This document shows, one piece after another, positions 8,525 to 17,156 of a DNA stretch of 64,000 bases. The notes under the pieces are model-generated. The model made no database searches. It was not told the origin of the DNA and saw nothing but the letters and a program-made list of their open reading frames with translations. This DNA is from Mogibacterium diversum (GTDB lineage Bacteria > Bacillota > Clostridia > Peptostreptococcales > Anaerovoracaceae): contig NZ_CP027228.1 in NCBI RefSeq assembly GCF_002998925.1, forward strand, positions 496,001 to 560,000. Direction: 5' to 3'. How positions within the stretch are numbered: the first letter of the stretch is position 1; each line of letters starts with the position of its first letter. A program made the position numbers and the translations under genes.

Positions 8525-9557
8525 GTTTAAGCTCCTTTCTAGCTACAAGAGAGGTGACGAATGTTGAGACAAGTATGGCAACAACTATAGAGAGCATTCC
8601 AGTAAGTGAACGAACTATATAAAAATATGCGTCGTGGTTTACTACCGTTCTAAAACCTATTTCATTGGACATTGAAATCAAGAATATCGGAAGGGTAGAG
8701 GCGATATTCGTTAGAAGAACGACACTTATCATGGTTCCATTTATATCATCTGCAACCTCTCGCACTGACTTAAGAAGCGATTTATTACTGATGTTAGGCG
8801 TCCGTTCGATGAGCTCCATGCAAGCTGCTGTAATGGTAACTGATACATCAATTACAGCTCCTAGACAACCGATTATTATCTGAGCTAGGAAAAAATGATT
8901 TGCATCTGTAGTTGTGAATGGCTCTGGCAAGAAGTGAAGAAAATCATAATCAATATCGGTATTCCATATCAGAAGCATGACAAGACTAGAGAGTAGCAGG
9001 GTAGTTAGTAATGCTGCGGCAAAGGAAAGCATCATCCTATGAGACAATCCGTCTACCACAAGTAGTACGAAGAATGTAAATACCACAGTACCAGCAATTG
9101 TCATATAGAGAATATCGACGCCGCGCATATTCATATAGATAATAATACCAAAAAGCGCTATATTACCGAGAATGCATATTGATGTGTAAGCACCTCTTTT
9201 TCCGCCAACCGTGATCAGAGCAGAAAGCAAGATTAAGAATATAGCCGCAACCCAGTAGTCTCTTTTAACTCCTGTTATACCTGTGTATTCATCATTAAGA
9301 AATACGTAGTCGTGCTTAAAGTATCTCTCGTCGTAAACCTGCGATTTATCGTACTTATTTTTTACATAGATAGTCTTTCCTTTATCACTGCCATTTTCAA
9401 GGCGCAGTTCAATAGACTGCTTATTACCATTGTTATGGACAGCAAGGACTTTTGCGACTGGAGATTTATACATCCAGGAATTATTAACGACAAACATAAA
9501 TAAAATGACCGAACCCACCATCGAGATAGCCATTCTTAGCAAATACTTATTCTTCAT
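8517..9557 (-). CDS. YibE/F family membrane protein (first of a pair)
   Basis: Protein of 346 residues: an N-terminal membrane segment (about 9-28), an extracytoplasmic region of about 80 residues that looks like a small beta domain (VLAVHNNGNKQSIELRLENGSDKGKTIYVKN is split by polar residues), then about seven membrane segments with the YibE/F signature GCLGAVIDVSVTITAACMELI. It is the longer member of the pair with 7763-8524 and overlaps it by eight bases. There is no Shine-Dalgarno sequence. A TATAAT lies exactly six bases upstream of the ATG, so the transcript may start at the A of the start codon. Confidence 0.83.
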   Translation of the reverse strand: MKNKYLLRMAISMVGSVILFMFVVNNSWMYKSPVAKVLAVHNNGNKQSIELRLENGSDKGKTIYVKNKYDKSQVYDERYFKHDYVFLNDEYTGITGVKRDYWVAAIFLILLSALITVGGKRGAYTSICILGNIALFGIIIYMNMRGVDILYMTIAGTVVFTFFVLLVVDGLSHRMMLSFAAALLTTLLLSSLVMLLIWNTDIDYDFLHFLPEPFTTTDANHFFLAQIIIGCLGAVIDVSVTITAACMELIERTPNISNKSLLKSVREVADDINGTMISVVLLTNIASTLPIFLISMSNEIGFRTVVNHDAYFYIVRSLTGMLSIVVAILVSTFVTSLVARKELKHD

Positions 9558-9563
9558 AGTTTA

Positions 9564-9569
9564 ATTATA
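9564..9569 (-). promoter_or_regulatory. -10 element placed for a leaderless YibE transcript
   Basis: TATAAT on the minus strand lies six bases before the ATG at 9557, with no ribosome site between them. No good -35 is visible at the expected distance, so this rests on the -10 only. Confidence 0.4.
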
Positions 9570-9689
9570 GCGCACCATCAATGCATCTGGTAGAGTTCAC
9601 TTGTTGTTTGCTTGAGTCAAATGTGAAAATACGTTTAATTTTATTCAAAAAATTCACTAAAATGATATTCAAAAACAAAACTAGTTTGA

Positions 9690-9695
9690 TACAAT
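9690..9695 (+). promoter_or_regulatory. -10 element just before the divergent hydrolase gene
   Basis: TACAAT ends nine bases before the ATG at 9705. A weak TTCAAA at 9668-9673 (16-base spacer) could act as the -35. No ribosome site lies between the -10 and the ATG. Confidence 0.4.
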
Positions 9696-9704
9696 GTAAA
9701 TATC

Positions 9705-10430
9705 ATGATTAAGCATAACTATATAGAAAAAGGTGAAGGTGAAGTGCTGATTATGCTTCATGGAAATGGTTTAGATAGCAGCTACTTTTATCACCAGATT
9801 AACTATTTTTCAACTAAATATAGGGTTATAGCTGTTGATTCGAGAGGTCACGGGAGGACTCCGCGTGGTGATAAGCCTCTCACAATTTTGCAGTTCTCTG
9901 AAGATCTAAGAATCTTTATGGATATGCATGATATTAAGAAAGCGCATATCCTTGGTTTCTCAGATGGAGCAAATGTCGCAATTCGTTTCGCTATAGATCA
10001 TCCAGAACGTGTTGATAAGCTCATACTTAATGGAGCGAATATCAAGTATAGGGCACTTAGATTTACTGTTCGTATTGGAATTGAACTGCTCGAGCTCATC
10101 AATGCTACATTTAGCGTGAGCCTTGAAAAGAGGAGGCTTAGAGCTGAGAGGCTTGAACTAATGAAGAATGAACCGGTAGTAAGTGCAGATGAGCTAAAGG
10201 GGATAAAGTCTAAAACGCTTGTTATTGCGGGTACATTTGACTTAATGTATGGAAGTCATACAAAGTTTATTGCTGAGCACATACCCGATGCACAGCTTGA
10301 ATTTATTCCTGGAAAACATACTGTTGCACGCTGGAACTATAAGAAATTTAATAGGGCTTTAAGTGATTTTTTATCAAAAGATACTACGGTAAAAGATAAA
10401 ACGAACCATTTATATGATAAATTAGTATAG
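9705..10430 (+). CDS. alpha/beta hydrolase
   Basis: Protein of 241 residues with the alpha/beta-hydrolase fold. The oxyanion-hole LHGNG (18-22), nucleophile elbow GFSDG (Ser86), acid Asp179 in GTFD and His205 in GKHT make a complete catalytic triad. The cap region is short and helical (about 112-150). Likely an esterase or lipase-like enzyme in the cytoplasm; no signal peptide. Divergent from the YibE/F genes across 147 bases. No Shine-Dalgarno sequence precedes this ATG, and the next in-frame Met would remove the core, so the start is kept despite that. Confidence 0.85.
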   Translation: MIKHNYIEKGEGEVLIMLHGNGLDSSYFYHQINYFSTKYRVIAVDSRGHGRTPRGDKPLTILQFSEDLRIFMDMHDIKKAHILGFSDGANVAIRFAIDHPERVDKLILNGANIKYRALRFTVRIGIELLELINATFSVSLEKRRLRAERLELMKNEPVVSADELKGIKSKTLVIAGTFDLMYGSHTKFIAEHIPDAQLEFIPGKHTVARWNYKKFNRALSDFLSKDTTVKDKTNHLYDKLV

Positions 10431-10490
10431 AAGAGATTAGTGTTAACATAAGTATAGCTTTACATTGGGTGTTATAAGCGGGAGGATATT

Positions 10491-11189
10491 ATGTTCAATA
10501 AGAAAAATATTATTATCATATCGGTACTGCTCGCAATATCCGCTTGTATATATGGAATGCAGATTCTCATATTTAAGGATGTGAGAAATACAGAGTTCTA
10601 TATATTTCAAGATATGGCATTCATACCTATAAGTATTGCAATTACAACTGTTGTAGTCGGGGAGCTCCTCGATATCAATAATAAGCGTGACAGTCGTCAA
10701 AAGACGCGAATGTTAACGAGCACATTCTTTAGCGATATAGGTTTTGAGCTTATGAGTATGCTTGCTCTTGTATCCAATATAGATGAAGAACTACTTCACA
10801 CAATAAATGACACAGAGTTATCTGATTCGGATAAAATCACCGCCATCAAGAATAGTGGTCTTACTGTCAATGCTGATATGGGGATTTATACAATAATCAG
10901 CGATGTAATCATAGCATCAAAGACAGACATCTTGATCCTTTCTTCAAATCCAATGTTATATGACCACGAGTACTTCTCTGATCTGTTGTGGGAGCTTCTA
11001 CACTTAATGGATGAATTTAGATTACGAGGCGATTACGTTAAGCTCACGCCAAATGATTTGACGGAGTTAAATAGTGATTTTGCCCAGGTATTGGAACTCC
11101 TACTTATAAACTGGGTAGTAAATGCTAAATATCTAAAAGAAACTTATCCTAATTTCTATAGGACAATAACGTCATTCTTAGACAATTAA
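10491..11189 (+). CDS. hypothetical membrane-anchored protein
   Basis: Protein of 232 residues, not recognised. Two hydrophobic helices (about 7-28 and 42-60) form an N-terminal hairpin. They are followed by a cytoplasmic helical domain of about 165 residues starting with NNKRDSRQKTRML, rich in acidic and leucine residues. The layout, a two-helix anchor and a helical cytoplasmic domain, is common among uncharacterised Firmicutes proteins. SD GGGAGG is well placed. It follows the hydrolase gene by 60 bases and ends at a strong terminator, so the two may form a small operon. No catalytic motif is visible. Confidence 0.75.
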   Translation: MFNKKNIIIISVLLAISACIYGMQILIFKDVRNTEFYIFQDMAFIPISIAITTVVVGELLDINNKRDSRQKTRMLTSTFFSDIGFELMSMLALVSNIDEELLHTINDTELSDSDKITAIKNSGLTVNADMGIYTIISDVIIASKTDILILSSNPMLYDHEYFSDLLWELLHLMDEFRLRGDYVKLTPNDLTELNSDFAQVLELLLINWVVNAKYLKETYPNFYRTITSFLDN

Positions 11190-11213
11190 ATAATATACTT
11201 TGAAAATAATATA

Positions 11214-11275
11214 AAATCCACACGGTGCAGAATACTCCATAGATATGGAAAGCTTGCTTGCGTGTGGATTTTTTT
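11214..11275. terminator. bidirectional terminator
   Basis: AAATCCACACG (11214-11224) pairs with CGTGTGGATTT (11261-11271), with an extended loop, followed by T residues. On the minus strand the stem is followed by TTTTAT. It separates the convergent hypothetical gene and uppP. Confidence 0.85.
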
Positions 11276-11293
11276 GTTGATTTAAATCAAATG

Positions 11294-12115
11294 CTAGTTA
11301 AACATAAAATACAATAGTACAACGATTCCAAGCACTATTCTGTAGTAACCAAATACCTTGAAATCATGCTTCTTGATATAGTTCATGAGTATTTTGATGA
11401 TGAATAACGATACTACAAATGCTACTATCATTCCGACAAGCAGAACTATCAGTTCGTTTCCTCCAAAATCGAATCCGTATTTTAGAAGCTTTAGTAGGCT
11501 AGCTCCAAACATTACAGGAATTGCCATGAAGAATGTGAACTGCGCTGCAGTTTTACGGTTAACACCTATAACTAGTGCACCGAGAATTGTAGATCCCGAG
11601 CGTGATGTACCAGGAAATACAGCTGCCACGAGTTGAAATAATCCGATGATAAACGCCTGCTTATAGGTCAGTTCATCCAGCGAATTAGTAGTAGGCTTTA
11701 GATGCTTATTACGGTTCTCAGCAATGATAAAGAGAACACCTATTAATATGAGCATGATTGCTACTACCTTGTAGTTGTAAAAATGCTCTTCAATCGCATC
11801 ATCCCACTTGAGACCGACGATTACAGCTGGTATACATGCCACGATGACTTTGAACCACATAGACCAAACATCCTTGCGGATATATTTCTTAGATTTGTCT
11901 GATGTAAAAGGCCATATGTCATTCCAAAATGTTATTACTACGGCTAGAATTGCTCCAAGCTGAATCACCACCAAGAACATACTCATAAAATCCTTATTGA
12001 CTTGCATAGGCCAAATCTCGTTAACAAGAATCATATGACCAGTACTAGAAACTGGTAGCCATTCTGTAATGCCTTCAACAATACCAAAGAAAATCGCTTG
12101 CAAAATTACAGTCAT
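11294..12115 (-). CDS. uppP: undecaprenyl-diphosphatase
   Basis: BacA-type membrane phosphatase of 273 residues. It dephosphorylates undecaprenyl diphosphate so that the lipid carrier of wall synthesis can be reused, and it can confer bacitracin resistance. The first family motif, GIVEGITEWLPVSSTGH (about 11-27), carries the catalytic glutamates, and PGTSRSG is the second. Eight membrane segments can be seen. SD AAAGGAG lies before the ATG. The usual length is about 270 residues. It is a single gene here, transcribed from its own extended -10 promoter. Confidence 0.96.
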   Translation of the reverse strand: MTVILQAIFFGIVEGITEWLPVSSTGHMILVNEIWPMQVNKDFMSMFLVVIQLGAILAVVITFWNDIWPFTSDKSKKYIRKDVWSMWFKVIVACIPAVIVGLKWDDAIEEHFYNYKVVAIMLILIGVLFIIAENRNKHLKPTTNSLDELTYKQAFIIGLFQLVAAVFPGTSRSGSTILGALVIGVNRKTAAQFTFFMAIPVMFGASLLKLLKYGFDFGGNELIVLLVGMIVAFVVSLFIIKILMNYIKKHDFKVFGYYRIVLGIVVLLYFMFN

Positions 12116-12144
12116 TTTAAACTCCTTTTCTCAATAACCAATAC

Positions 12145-12153
12145 ATTATATCA
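12145..12153 (-). promoter_or_regulatory. extended -10 promoter of uppP
   Basis: TGATATAAT on the minus strand is a full extended -10 (TGnTATAAT) about 30 bases upstream of the uppP start. The -35 position is poor, as is usual for extended -10 promoters. Confidence 0.55.
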
Positions 12154-12297
12154 AAAAATCTAGAGATTTGCTTAATTGATGTTAACGTTTGCTGGGAAAA
12201 ATTACAATTAAAGTTGTTATAGCACAATTGCATTTTGTAATATTAATTAAAAATATTGGACTATAAAAGTAGACTTACGGTTATAATTTTAGTATAA

Positions 12298-12326
12298 TTG
12301 TTAAAAATTGATTTAGTATGTATAAT
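12298..12326 (+). promoter_or_regulatory. promoter of the Cna-B surface-protein gene
   Basis: TTGTTA (12298-12303) and TATAAT (12321-12326) are 17 bases apart, followed by an AGAAGGAGAG ribosome site and the ATG at 12362. Further TATAAT-like sequences lie just upstream. Confidence 0.6.
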
Positions 12327-12361
12327 TCACTGAAGAAGGAAGACGTAGAAGGAGAGATTGA

Positions 12362-14094
12362 ATGAATTCTAGAGGACTAAAAAGAGTTATGGCTGTGCTA
12401 TTTTCTTTTGTTCTGTTTATGGTAGCAGGAATTTCTGTCTATGCGGCAACAAATGAGACGCAACCAGCAACTAGTTCTACAGCTGGAGTTGTAGCAACGG
12501 CGGGTAGCGGTGTTGCTCACGGCGTATCTCCTAGTGTAGCAAATGAAAAAATCGATATCCCTCTTAAGGTAGAGTGGACGGGTAGAGATAGAGTTCCAGT
12601 TGATGTTACACTGTGGGCTAACGGTGTTAGAAAGCGACTGTTTATCTAGACTATCAGAAACACTGGGAGCATACCTTTAGAAATATGCCTAAGTATGATG
12701 AAAATGGTGATGAGATTAAGTACACTGTAACTCAGCCTAATATAACTACATACGGAAGCTTCAAATATAAGACGACGATTTCTGGCGATGCGACAAGTGG
12801 TTTTGTTATCAAGAATTTCTCACTAATCGACATAACTGTAGGTAAGTCGTGGAACATGATACCTAATATTGTAATTCCAGGTACACCAAGTCCTGCGGCT
12901 CCGCCTACTATGTTTTTCGTGACAAATGTTTTGAGTGCCTTTGATGATGCTATGAGCTATTCCTTGGATACAAGCCTTGCTGCTGATTCAAATACAGAAG
13001 ATGAAAATTACGATGACCCTGTCAATTCTTCTGATGATGGAGAGCAACCTGATGACAGAAGTAAATCAAAGGTTGCAGTTCCCGATTCTATCACAGTTAA
13101 GCTTTTAGCTGACGGCAGAGTAGTTGATACAATGCAGCTAACAAAGGATATGGATTGGACTGGCAAATTTGAAAATCTTCCAAGGTATGATGAGAGAGAT
13201 AATCACGAGATACAATATACAATTGAGGAAACACCTGTACTCGGCTATAAGACAGAATATCTTCATACTAGTGTTATCGATGTAGTGATCAATAAATCCA
13301 TAATAGACATTCCCGTAGAGAAGAAATGGGTAGGTAAGAAGAGCGGTCCAGTGGAAGTTAAGCTTTATAGGACCTGCAAGGTAACAAAGTATGACTATAA
13401 TCTTAACAAGAATGTAACAACTACTATAGACGAAGAAGTAGATTCTGCAGTGCTTAACGATTCTAATAATTGGAAGCATACATTTAAGGATATGTATGAA
13501 TTCTATATAGAAGATGGCGAAAATCCAGTTATCTACAAATACTACGTGAAGGAAGTAAATGTTGCCGGATATGACACGGATATTACTGGCGATCAAAACG
13601 AAGGATTTATTATAACTAATACCTCAACTGATAAAATTTCCATTCCTGTAGAGAAGAAGTGGGTAGGAGAAGCTGCTGATAGTGCAAAGGTTAAACTGTT
13701 CGCAGATGGTTCAGAAGTTGGTGAGGTAGAGCTTAAAGAAGCGAACAACTGGAAACACGTATTTGCAAACCTACAGAAATACAACAATAGCAATCAAGAG
13801 ATTAAATATACTGTAAAAGAGGTAGGTGAAGATGGAAATCTAATTAAGTTCGGTGGTAAATCATATAAGGTTATTTATAAGGGAAATGCTACGGATGGAT
13901 TTACTGTTACCAATGAGAAAGAAAATCCTCCATCGACGACAACACCAACACCTAAAAAGCCTTCTGTTCCAAAGAAACATATTTCACCGAGAACTGGTGA
14001 TGATAGCCATCTAGCGCTATATACATTGATGCTTGGGACAGCTGCTTCGGCGCTTGGACTATTGGGCTATAGACGTGGAAAGAAAGCTAATTAA
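12362..14094 (+). pseudogene. Cna-B repeat sortase-anchored surface protein, interrupted by a frameshift
   Basis: Two frames belong to one gene. The first (12362-12649) encodes a signal peptide (1-29) and the start of a Cna-B domain, then stops at TAG 12647. The second frame, readable from about 12631, continues the same domain through W-E-H-T-F and YDENGDEIKYTV. Joining them needs a -1 shift near 12631, as if one A were lost from the AAA run. Downstream are three more Cna-B units, each with EKKW, W-K-H-x-F and KYTVKE or similar. A Pro/Thr stalk, SPRTGD, a hydrophobic segment and RRGKKAN make a sortase anchor. Such proteins serve as adhesins or pilus subunits. It could be a real mutation or a sequencing error. 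No sortase gene is nearby. Confidence 0.8.
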
Positions 14095-14124
14095 TTTACT
14101 TTTAAAACAACTTCATTAATAATT

Positions 14125-14160
14125 GCCCTCATTGCTCAATTTGAGCGATGAGGGTATTAT
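14125..14160 (+). terminator. terminator-like hairpin
   Basis: CCCTCATTGCTC (14126-14137) pairs with GAGCGATGAGGG (14143-14154) with one G-T pair. The tail TATTATTG is only moderately T-rich. Confidence 0.65.
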
Positions 14161-14308
14161 TGTGCCATAATACTGTAATGAGCTTCATAAATAAGATATA
14201 TAAATCTCTTATTGCAAATATTTAAAATTAAGTTAAAATATGCAAAGTAATAATTATTATTAACAGCAAAAAGAAGTACGGGGATTTGCTAAAGCTCCCT
14301 CTTAAATA

Positions 14309-14336
14309 GGAGGTAATGCTATTTTTGAATTTATGA
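14309..14336 (+). promoter_or_regulatory. SD-led six-codon mini-cistron coupled to the next gene
   Basis: AGGAGG (14309-14314) is far from the hydrolase ATG (14333) but near an ATG at 14316. That ATG opens a six-codon frame (MLFLNL) whose TGA (14334-14336) overlaps the hydrolase start as ATGA. The hydrolase itself has no usable ribosome site, so translation probably passes through the mini-cistron. Confidence 0.5.
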
Positions 14337-15217
14337 AAAGGAGCGATAGAGCCCTCAATATAACATCTGACAATTGTAAACCTAGAGACAGAGCGTATTT
14401 ACTACAGTATGAAGAATCTCTAAAAGGCGAGGCTCTCAAAGATCCAATACTGGTTCATATCAAATCTAGAGATGGACTAGTGCTCAAGGGACGGCTCTAT
14501 AAGAAGCAAAAAAATAAGCCTAGAGCTGTTGTAATTGCTGTTCACGGCTTCCATAGCGGAGGTCTAAGAGATATGGGCAGATTCGCTGATATGTATTCAA
14601 GGAACGGATTTGATTATCTAATCATTTCTCAGAGGAGCCACTTTGATTCAGAAGGCGAATATCTAACTTTTGGTGCAAAGGAGTCATTGGATGTCCTTGA
14701 TTGGGTCGATATTGTACGCAAGATATATGCACCTGATATTCCGATAATTTTACACGGAGTATCAATGGGAGCGGCTACGGTTTTAATAGCTGCGGGCATA
14801 TATGATAACCTTGTAGATGATAATAGCAAACCTAATATAATCTGCTGCATAGCAGATAGCCCATATGACAATATAATCGGCCAGATAGAGTATTTATTGG
14901 GAAAGAGGAGTAATATTACCAAAAAGATAGCTATAGGCCTATTTAAGGCAAATATGCGGCTTAGAGCAAAGGCTAATGCTAGTGATGCATCTCCGATTAC
15001 ATCTATGTCACATATAAAGCTCCCAATTATGTTTGTGCACGGTAAAGACGATAGATATGTACTGCCTGATAATTCGTTAAGATTATATGAAGTATGTAAG
15101 TCAGAGATTAAGGAGTTACTTATAGTAGAAGAAGCTGGACATGTGTGTTCGTATGTTGTACAGCCAGATGAATATGAGAAGACTTTCTCTTCATTTGTTG
15201 ACAGCATTATAGAGTGA
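14333..15217 (+). CDS. alpha/beta hydrolase
   Basis: Protein of 294 residues with an alpha/beta-hydrolase core. VHGFHSGG (70-77) gives the oxyanion hole. GVSMG (142-146) carries the nucleophile Ser144, with Asp240 in HGKDD and His270 in AGH. The family resembles BAAT/YqkD-like hydrolases ('alpha/beta hydrolase fold, CocE/lysophospholipase type'). There is no signal peptide. The first 35 residues are polar, and residues 197-212 form an amphipathic helix, probably part of the lid. The start overlaps a six-codon mini-cistron. An alternative ATT start at 14321 would fit the SD but is unlikely. Substrate unknown. Confidence 0.84.
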   Translation: MKRSDRALNITSDNCKPRDRAYLLQYEESLKGEALKDPILVHIKSRDGLVLKGRLYKKQKNKPRAVVIAVHGFHSGGLRDMGRFADMYSRNGFDYLIISQRSHFDSEGEYLTFGAKESLDVLDWVDIVRKIYAPDIPIILHGVSMGAATVLIAAGIYDNLVDDNSKPNIICCIADSPYDNIIGQIEYLLGKRSNITKKIAIGLFKANMRLRAKANASDASPITSMSHIKLPIMFVHGKDDRYVLPDNSLRLYEVCKSEIKELLIVEEAGHVCSYVVQPDEYEKTFSSFVDSIIE

Positions 15218-15256
15218 CCACATGAAGGAAATTTATCAAATAGATTACCCAATTTG

Positions 15257-15286
15257 AGCCGCATAATTTGAGCGGCTTTTAGTTTT
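15257..15286 (+). terminator. Rho-independent terminator of the hydrolase gene
   Basis: AGCCGC (15257-15262) pairs with GCGGCT (15272-15277), followed by TTTAGTTTT. Confidence 0.7.
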
Positions 15287-15303
15287 GTCATTTATAGTAG
15301 AAA

Positions 15304-15333
15304 TTAAAGACCCTCCCAATAGGGAGGGCCTTT
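15304..15333 (-). terminator. Rho-independent terminator of the NSS transporter gene
   Basis: CCCTCCC (15311-15317) pairs with GGGAGGG (15322-15328) around a four-base loop. On the minus strand the stem is followed by CTTTAATTT. Confidence 0.8.
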
Positions 15334-15379
15334 GAGACTTTGATCATATAATTTATTACCTCATTATGAGATTATAATC

Positions 15380-16786
15380 TTATTTCGCACCAAAGAAATC
15401 CTTGAACTGTCCATATACAATCATAGCCATGAAGAGAGGTCCGATCCATCTGATGCAGAAATTGTAGAATCCTCTAGTCTTGAATGTACGAGCTCCACCG
15501 TTCTCGATTTCTTCATCGAGGGAGTGAGGTACAACCCATCCAAGTAGGATAGCCATGATGAGACCTGTTAGTGGCATCAAGATGCCTTCAGCTAGACAAT
15601 CCCATACGCTGAGAACGTCAGCCTGTCCAAATAGGTGGAACCAGTTCATCTTAGGGTTTCCGCCTAGGCTGTCAGCAGTTGTTAGGAAGTTTCCTACGAA
15701 TGCTGCAAGTGCCATGATAACAGAAACTTTAACTCTGCTTGCAGGCTTACCAGCCTTAACTCTGGAGTCGAGGATAGCAGAGATACCAGCTTCCATCATT
15801 CCGATTGAGGAAGATAGAGCTGCGAAGAATACTAGTAGCCAGAATGCTAGCTGGAAGAACTTTCCAGTAGTACCCATCGACTGGAATACAGTAGTCATCG
15901 AAACGAATAGTAGTCCAGGGCCACCGCTTGGCTTTAGACCAAATGCGAATACAGCTGGCATGATAGCCATTCCTGCGAGAACAGCTACTATGGAGTCACC
16001 TGCAGTGATGATAGCAGCGTTAGACTCGAGGTTTTCCTTCTTACCGAGGTATGAACCGTAAGCGATGATACAGCCAGAAGCAAGTGACAGTGAGAAGAAC
16101 ATCTGTCCACCAGCAAGTCTTACTACTTCGAAGAAGTCAGTCTTCCACATTGTTAAATCAGGGTAGAAGAGGAACTTAAGTCCAGGACCAGCCCCAGGAA
16201 GTGTGCAAGATCTGATAACTACAGCTATTAGTAGGAAGAATAGTGCAGGCATAGCGATTTTACAGAACTTCTCGATTCCGCCTGATACTCCTCCAAATAC
16301 TATTACCATAGTGAGTAGAAGGAATGCAGTCATCCATGCTACAGAGTTTCCAACGTTTCCGATCATGCCACCGAATAGAGCACCAGGATCCCCAGTGTTG
16401 AGAACTGAATTCTTCACGAATAGAGCCTGAATTGACTCAAATAAGTATTTAGTGATGTATCCACCAAATGTGCAGTAGAAGCAGATTAGGAACCAAGGAA
16501 CGATAGTCTGAAGAACACCGTTGAACTTGAATCTGTGATCAGCTTCTTTGTATGCTTCGATAGCAGCCTTCTGAGTCTTACGTCCAAGAGCAATCTCGGA
16601 TAGCATCAGAGGATATCCTACTACGATAGCAAGAATTGTGTAAATAATTAGGAATGCGAATCCGCCGCCAAGTCCTAGCTTATAAGGGAAGGACCATAGG
16701 TTACCAAGACCTACAGCGGAACCAAGTGCAGCCATCAAAAATCCAAAATTGGAATTAAATTGGCCTTTGTTGTTTTCCTGTTCCAT
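15380..16786 (-). CDS. sodium-dependent transporter of the NSS (SNF) family
   Basis: Integral membrane protein of 468 residues with eleven to twelve membrane segments, belonging to the neurotransmitter:sodium symporter family that includes LeuT, TnaT and MhsT. The N-terminal motif GSAVGLGNLWSFPY, part of the sodium and substrate site in TM1, is intact. Bacterial members import amino acids with sodium. The SD GGAGG lies well before the ATG. A perfect consensus promoter stands upstream, suggesting strong expression. Specificity (tryptophan, other hydrophobic amino acids) cannot be read from the sequence. Confidence 0.95.
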   Translation of the reverse strand: MEQENNKGQFNSNFGFLMAALGSAVGLGNLWSFPYKLGLGGGFAFLIIYTILAIVVGYPLMLSEIALGRKTQKAAIEAYKEADHRFKFNGVLQTIVPWFLICFYCTFGGYITKYLFESIQALFVKNSVLNTGDPGALFGGMIGNVGNSVAWMTAFLLLTMVIVFGGVSGGIEKFCKIAMPALFFLLIAVVIRSCTLPGAGPGLKFLFYPDLTMWKTDFFEVVRLAGGQMFFSLSLASGCIIAYGSYLGKKENLESNAAIITAGDSIVAVLAGMAIMPAVFAFGLKPSGGPGLLFVSMTTVFQSMGTTGKFFQLAFWLLVFFAALSSSIGMMEAGISAILDSRVKAGKPASRVKVSVIMALAAFVGNFLTTADSLGGNPKMNWFHLFGQADVLSVWDCLAEGILMPLTGLIMAILLGWVVPHSLDEEIENGGARTFKTRGFYNFCIRWIGPLFMAMIVYGQFKDFFGAK

Positions 16787-16840
16787 TTTAAATAACCTCC
16801 ATACATAGAATAATCAAAGTCCTATTACAAGTACAGTTTG

Positions 16841-16869
16841 ATTATAGAATTGGTGTATTGTGTTGTCAA
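16841..16869 (-). promoter_or_regulatory. perfect consensus promoter for the NSS transporter
   Basis: On the minus strand TTGACA (16864-16869) and TATAAT (16841-16846) are exactly 17 bases apart. All twelve consensus positions match. The predicted leader is about 48 bases. Confidence 0.88.
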
Positions 16870-17068
16870 TATGACTTCATCATCACAAATTCGACACTTT
16901 TTCACTTCGTATGGCATAAGCCTTTTATTTCAACTAATACAGAGATATTGATATAATTTTAATTATTAAAAATTTTTGTTACATCAATAAATATTTTAGA
17001 AAATAGCTAGAATTTGTAACATCATTATTAATATAAAAGGTGAGGATAAAGTGCTTCTATGTATAGAG

Positions 17069-17103
17069 AAAAACAGCTTCGCAGTGTTTGCGGAGCTGTT
17101 TTT
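17069..17103. terminator. bidirectional terminator
   Basis: AAAACAGCTTCGCA and TGCGGAGCTGTTTT form a long stem with U-rich flanks on both strands. It closes the penicillin-binding-protein gene on the minus strand. Confidence 0.8.
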
Positions 17104-17156
17104 ACAAAGTAATTTTTCAGTCATTATAAAATTTCAACAACTAATCTAGTCAAGCT

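Larger units (their letters stand above)
16787..17156. other. intergenic region between two minus-strand genes
   Basis: This gap contains the consensus promoter of the NSS gene (16841-16869) and the hairpin that ends the penicillin-binding-protein gene (17069-17103). Between them is AT-rich sequence without a convincing gene. Confidence 0.6.

Noticed and set aside
12640..12700. Programmed -1 frameshift in the Cna-B gene
   Set aside because: No slippery heptamer and no clear downstream stem or pseudoknot; a simple base loss or read error explains it better.
17051..17149. 32-codon frame starting at GTG with an AGGTGAGGA-like site
   Set aside because: It runs straight through a terminator stem, and has no recognisable features.
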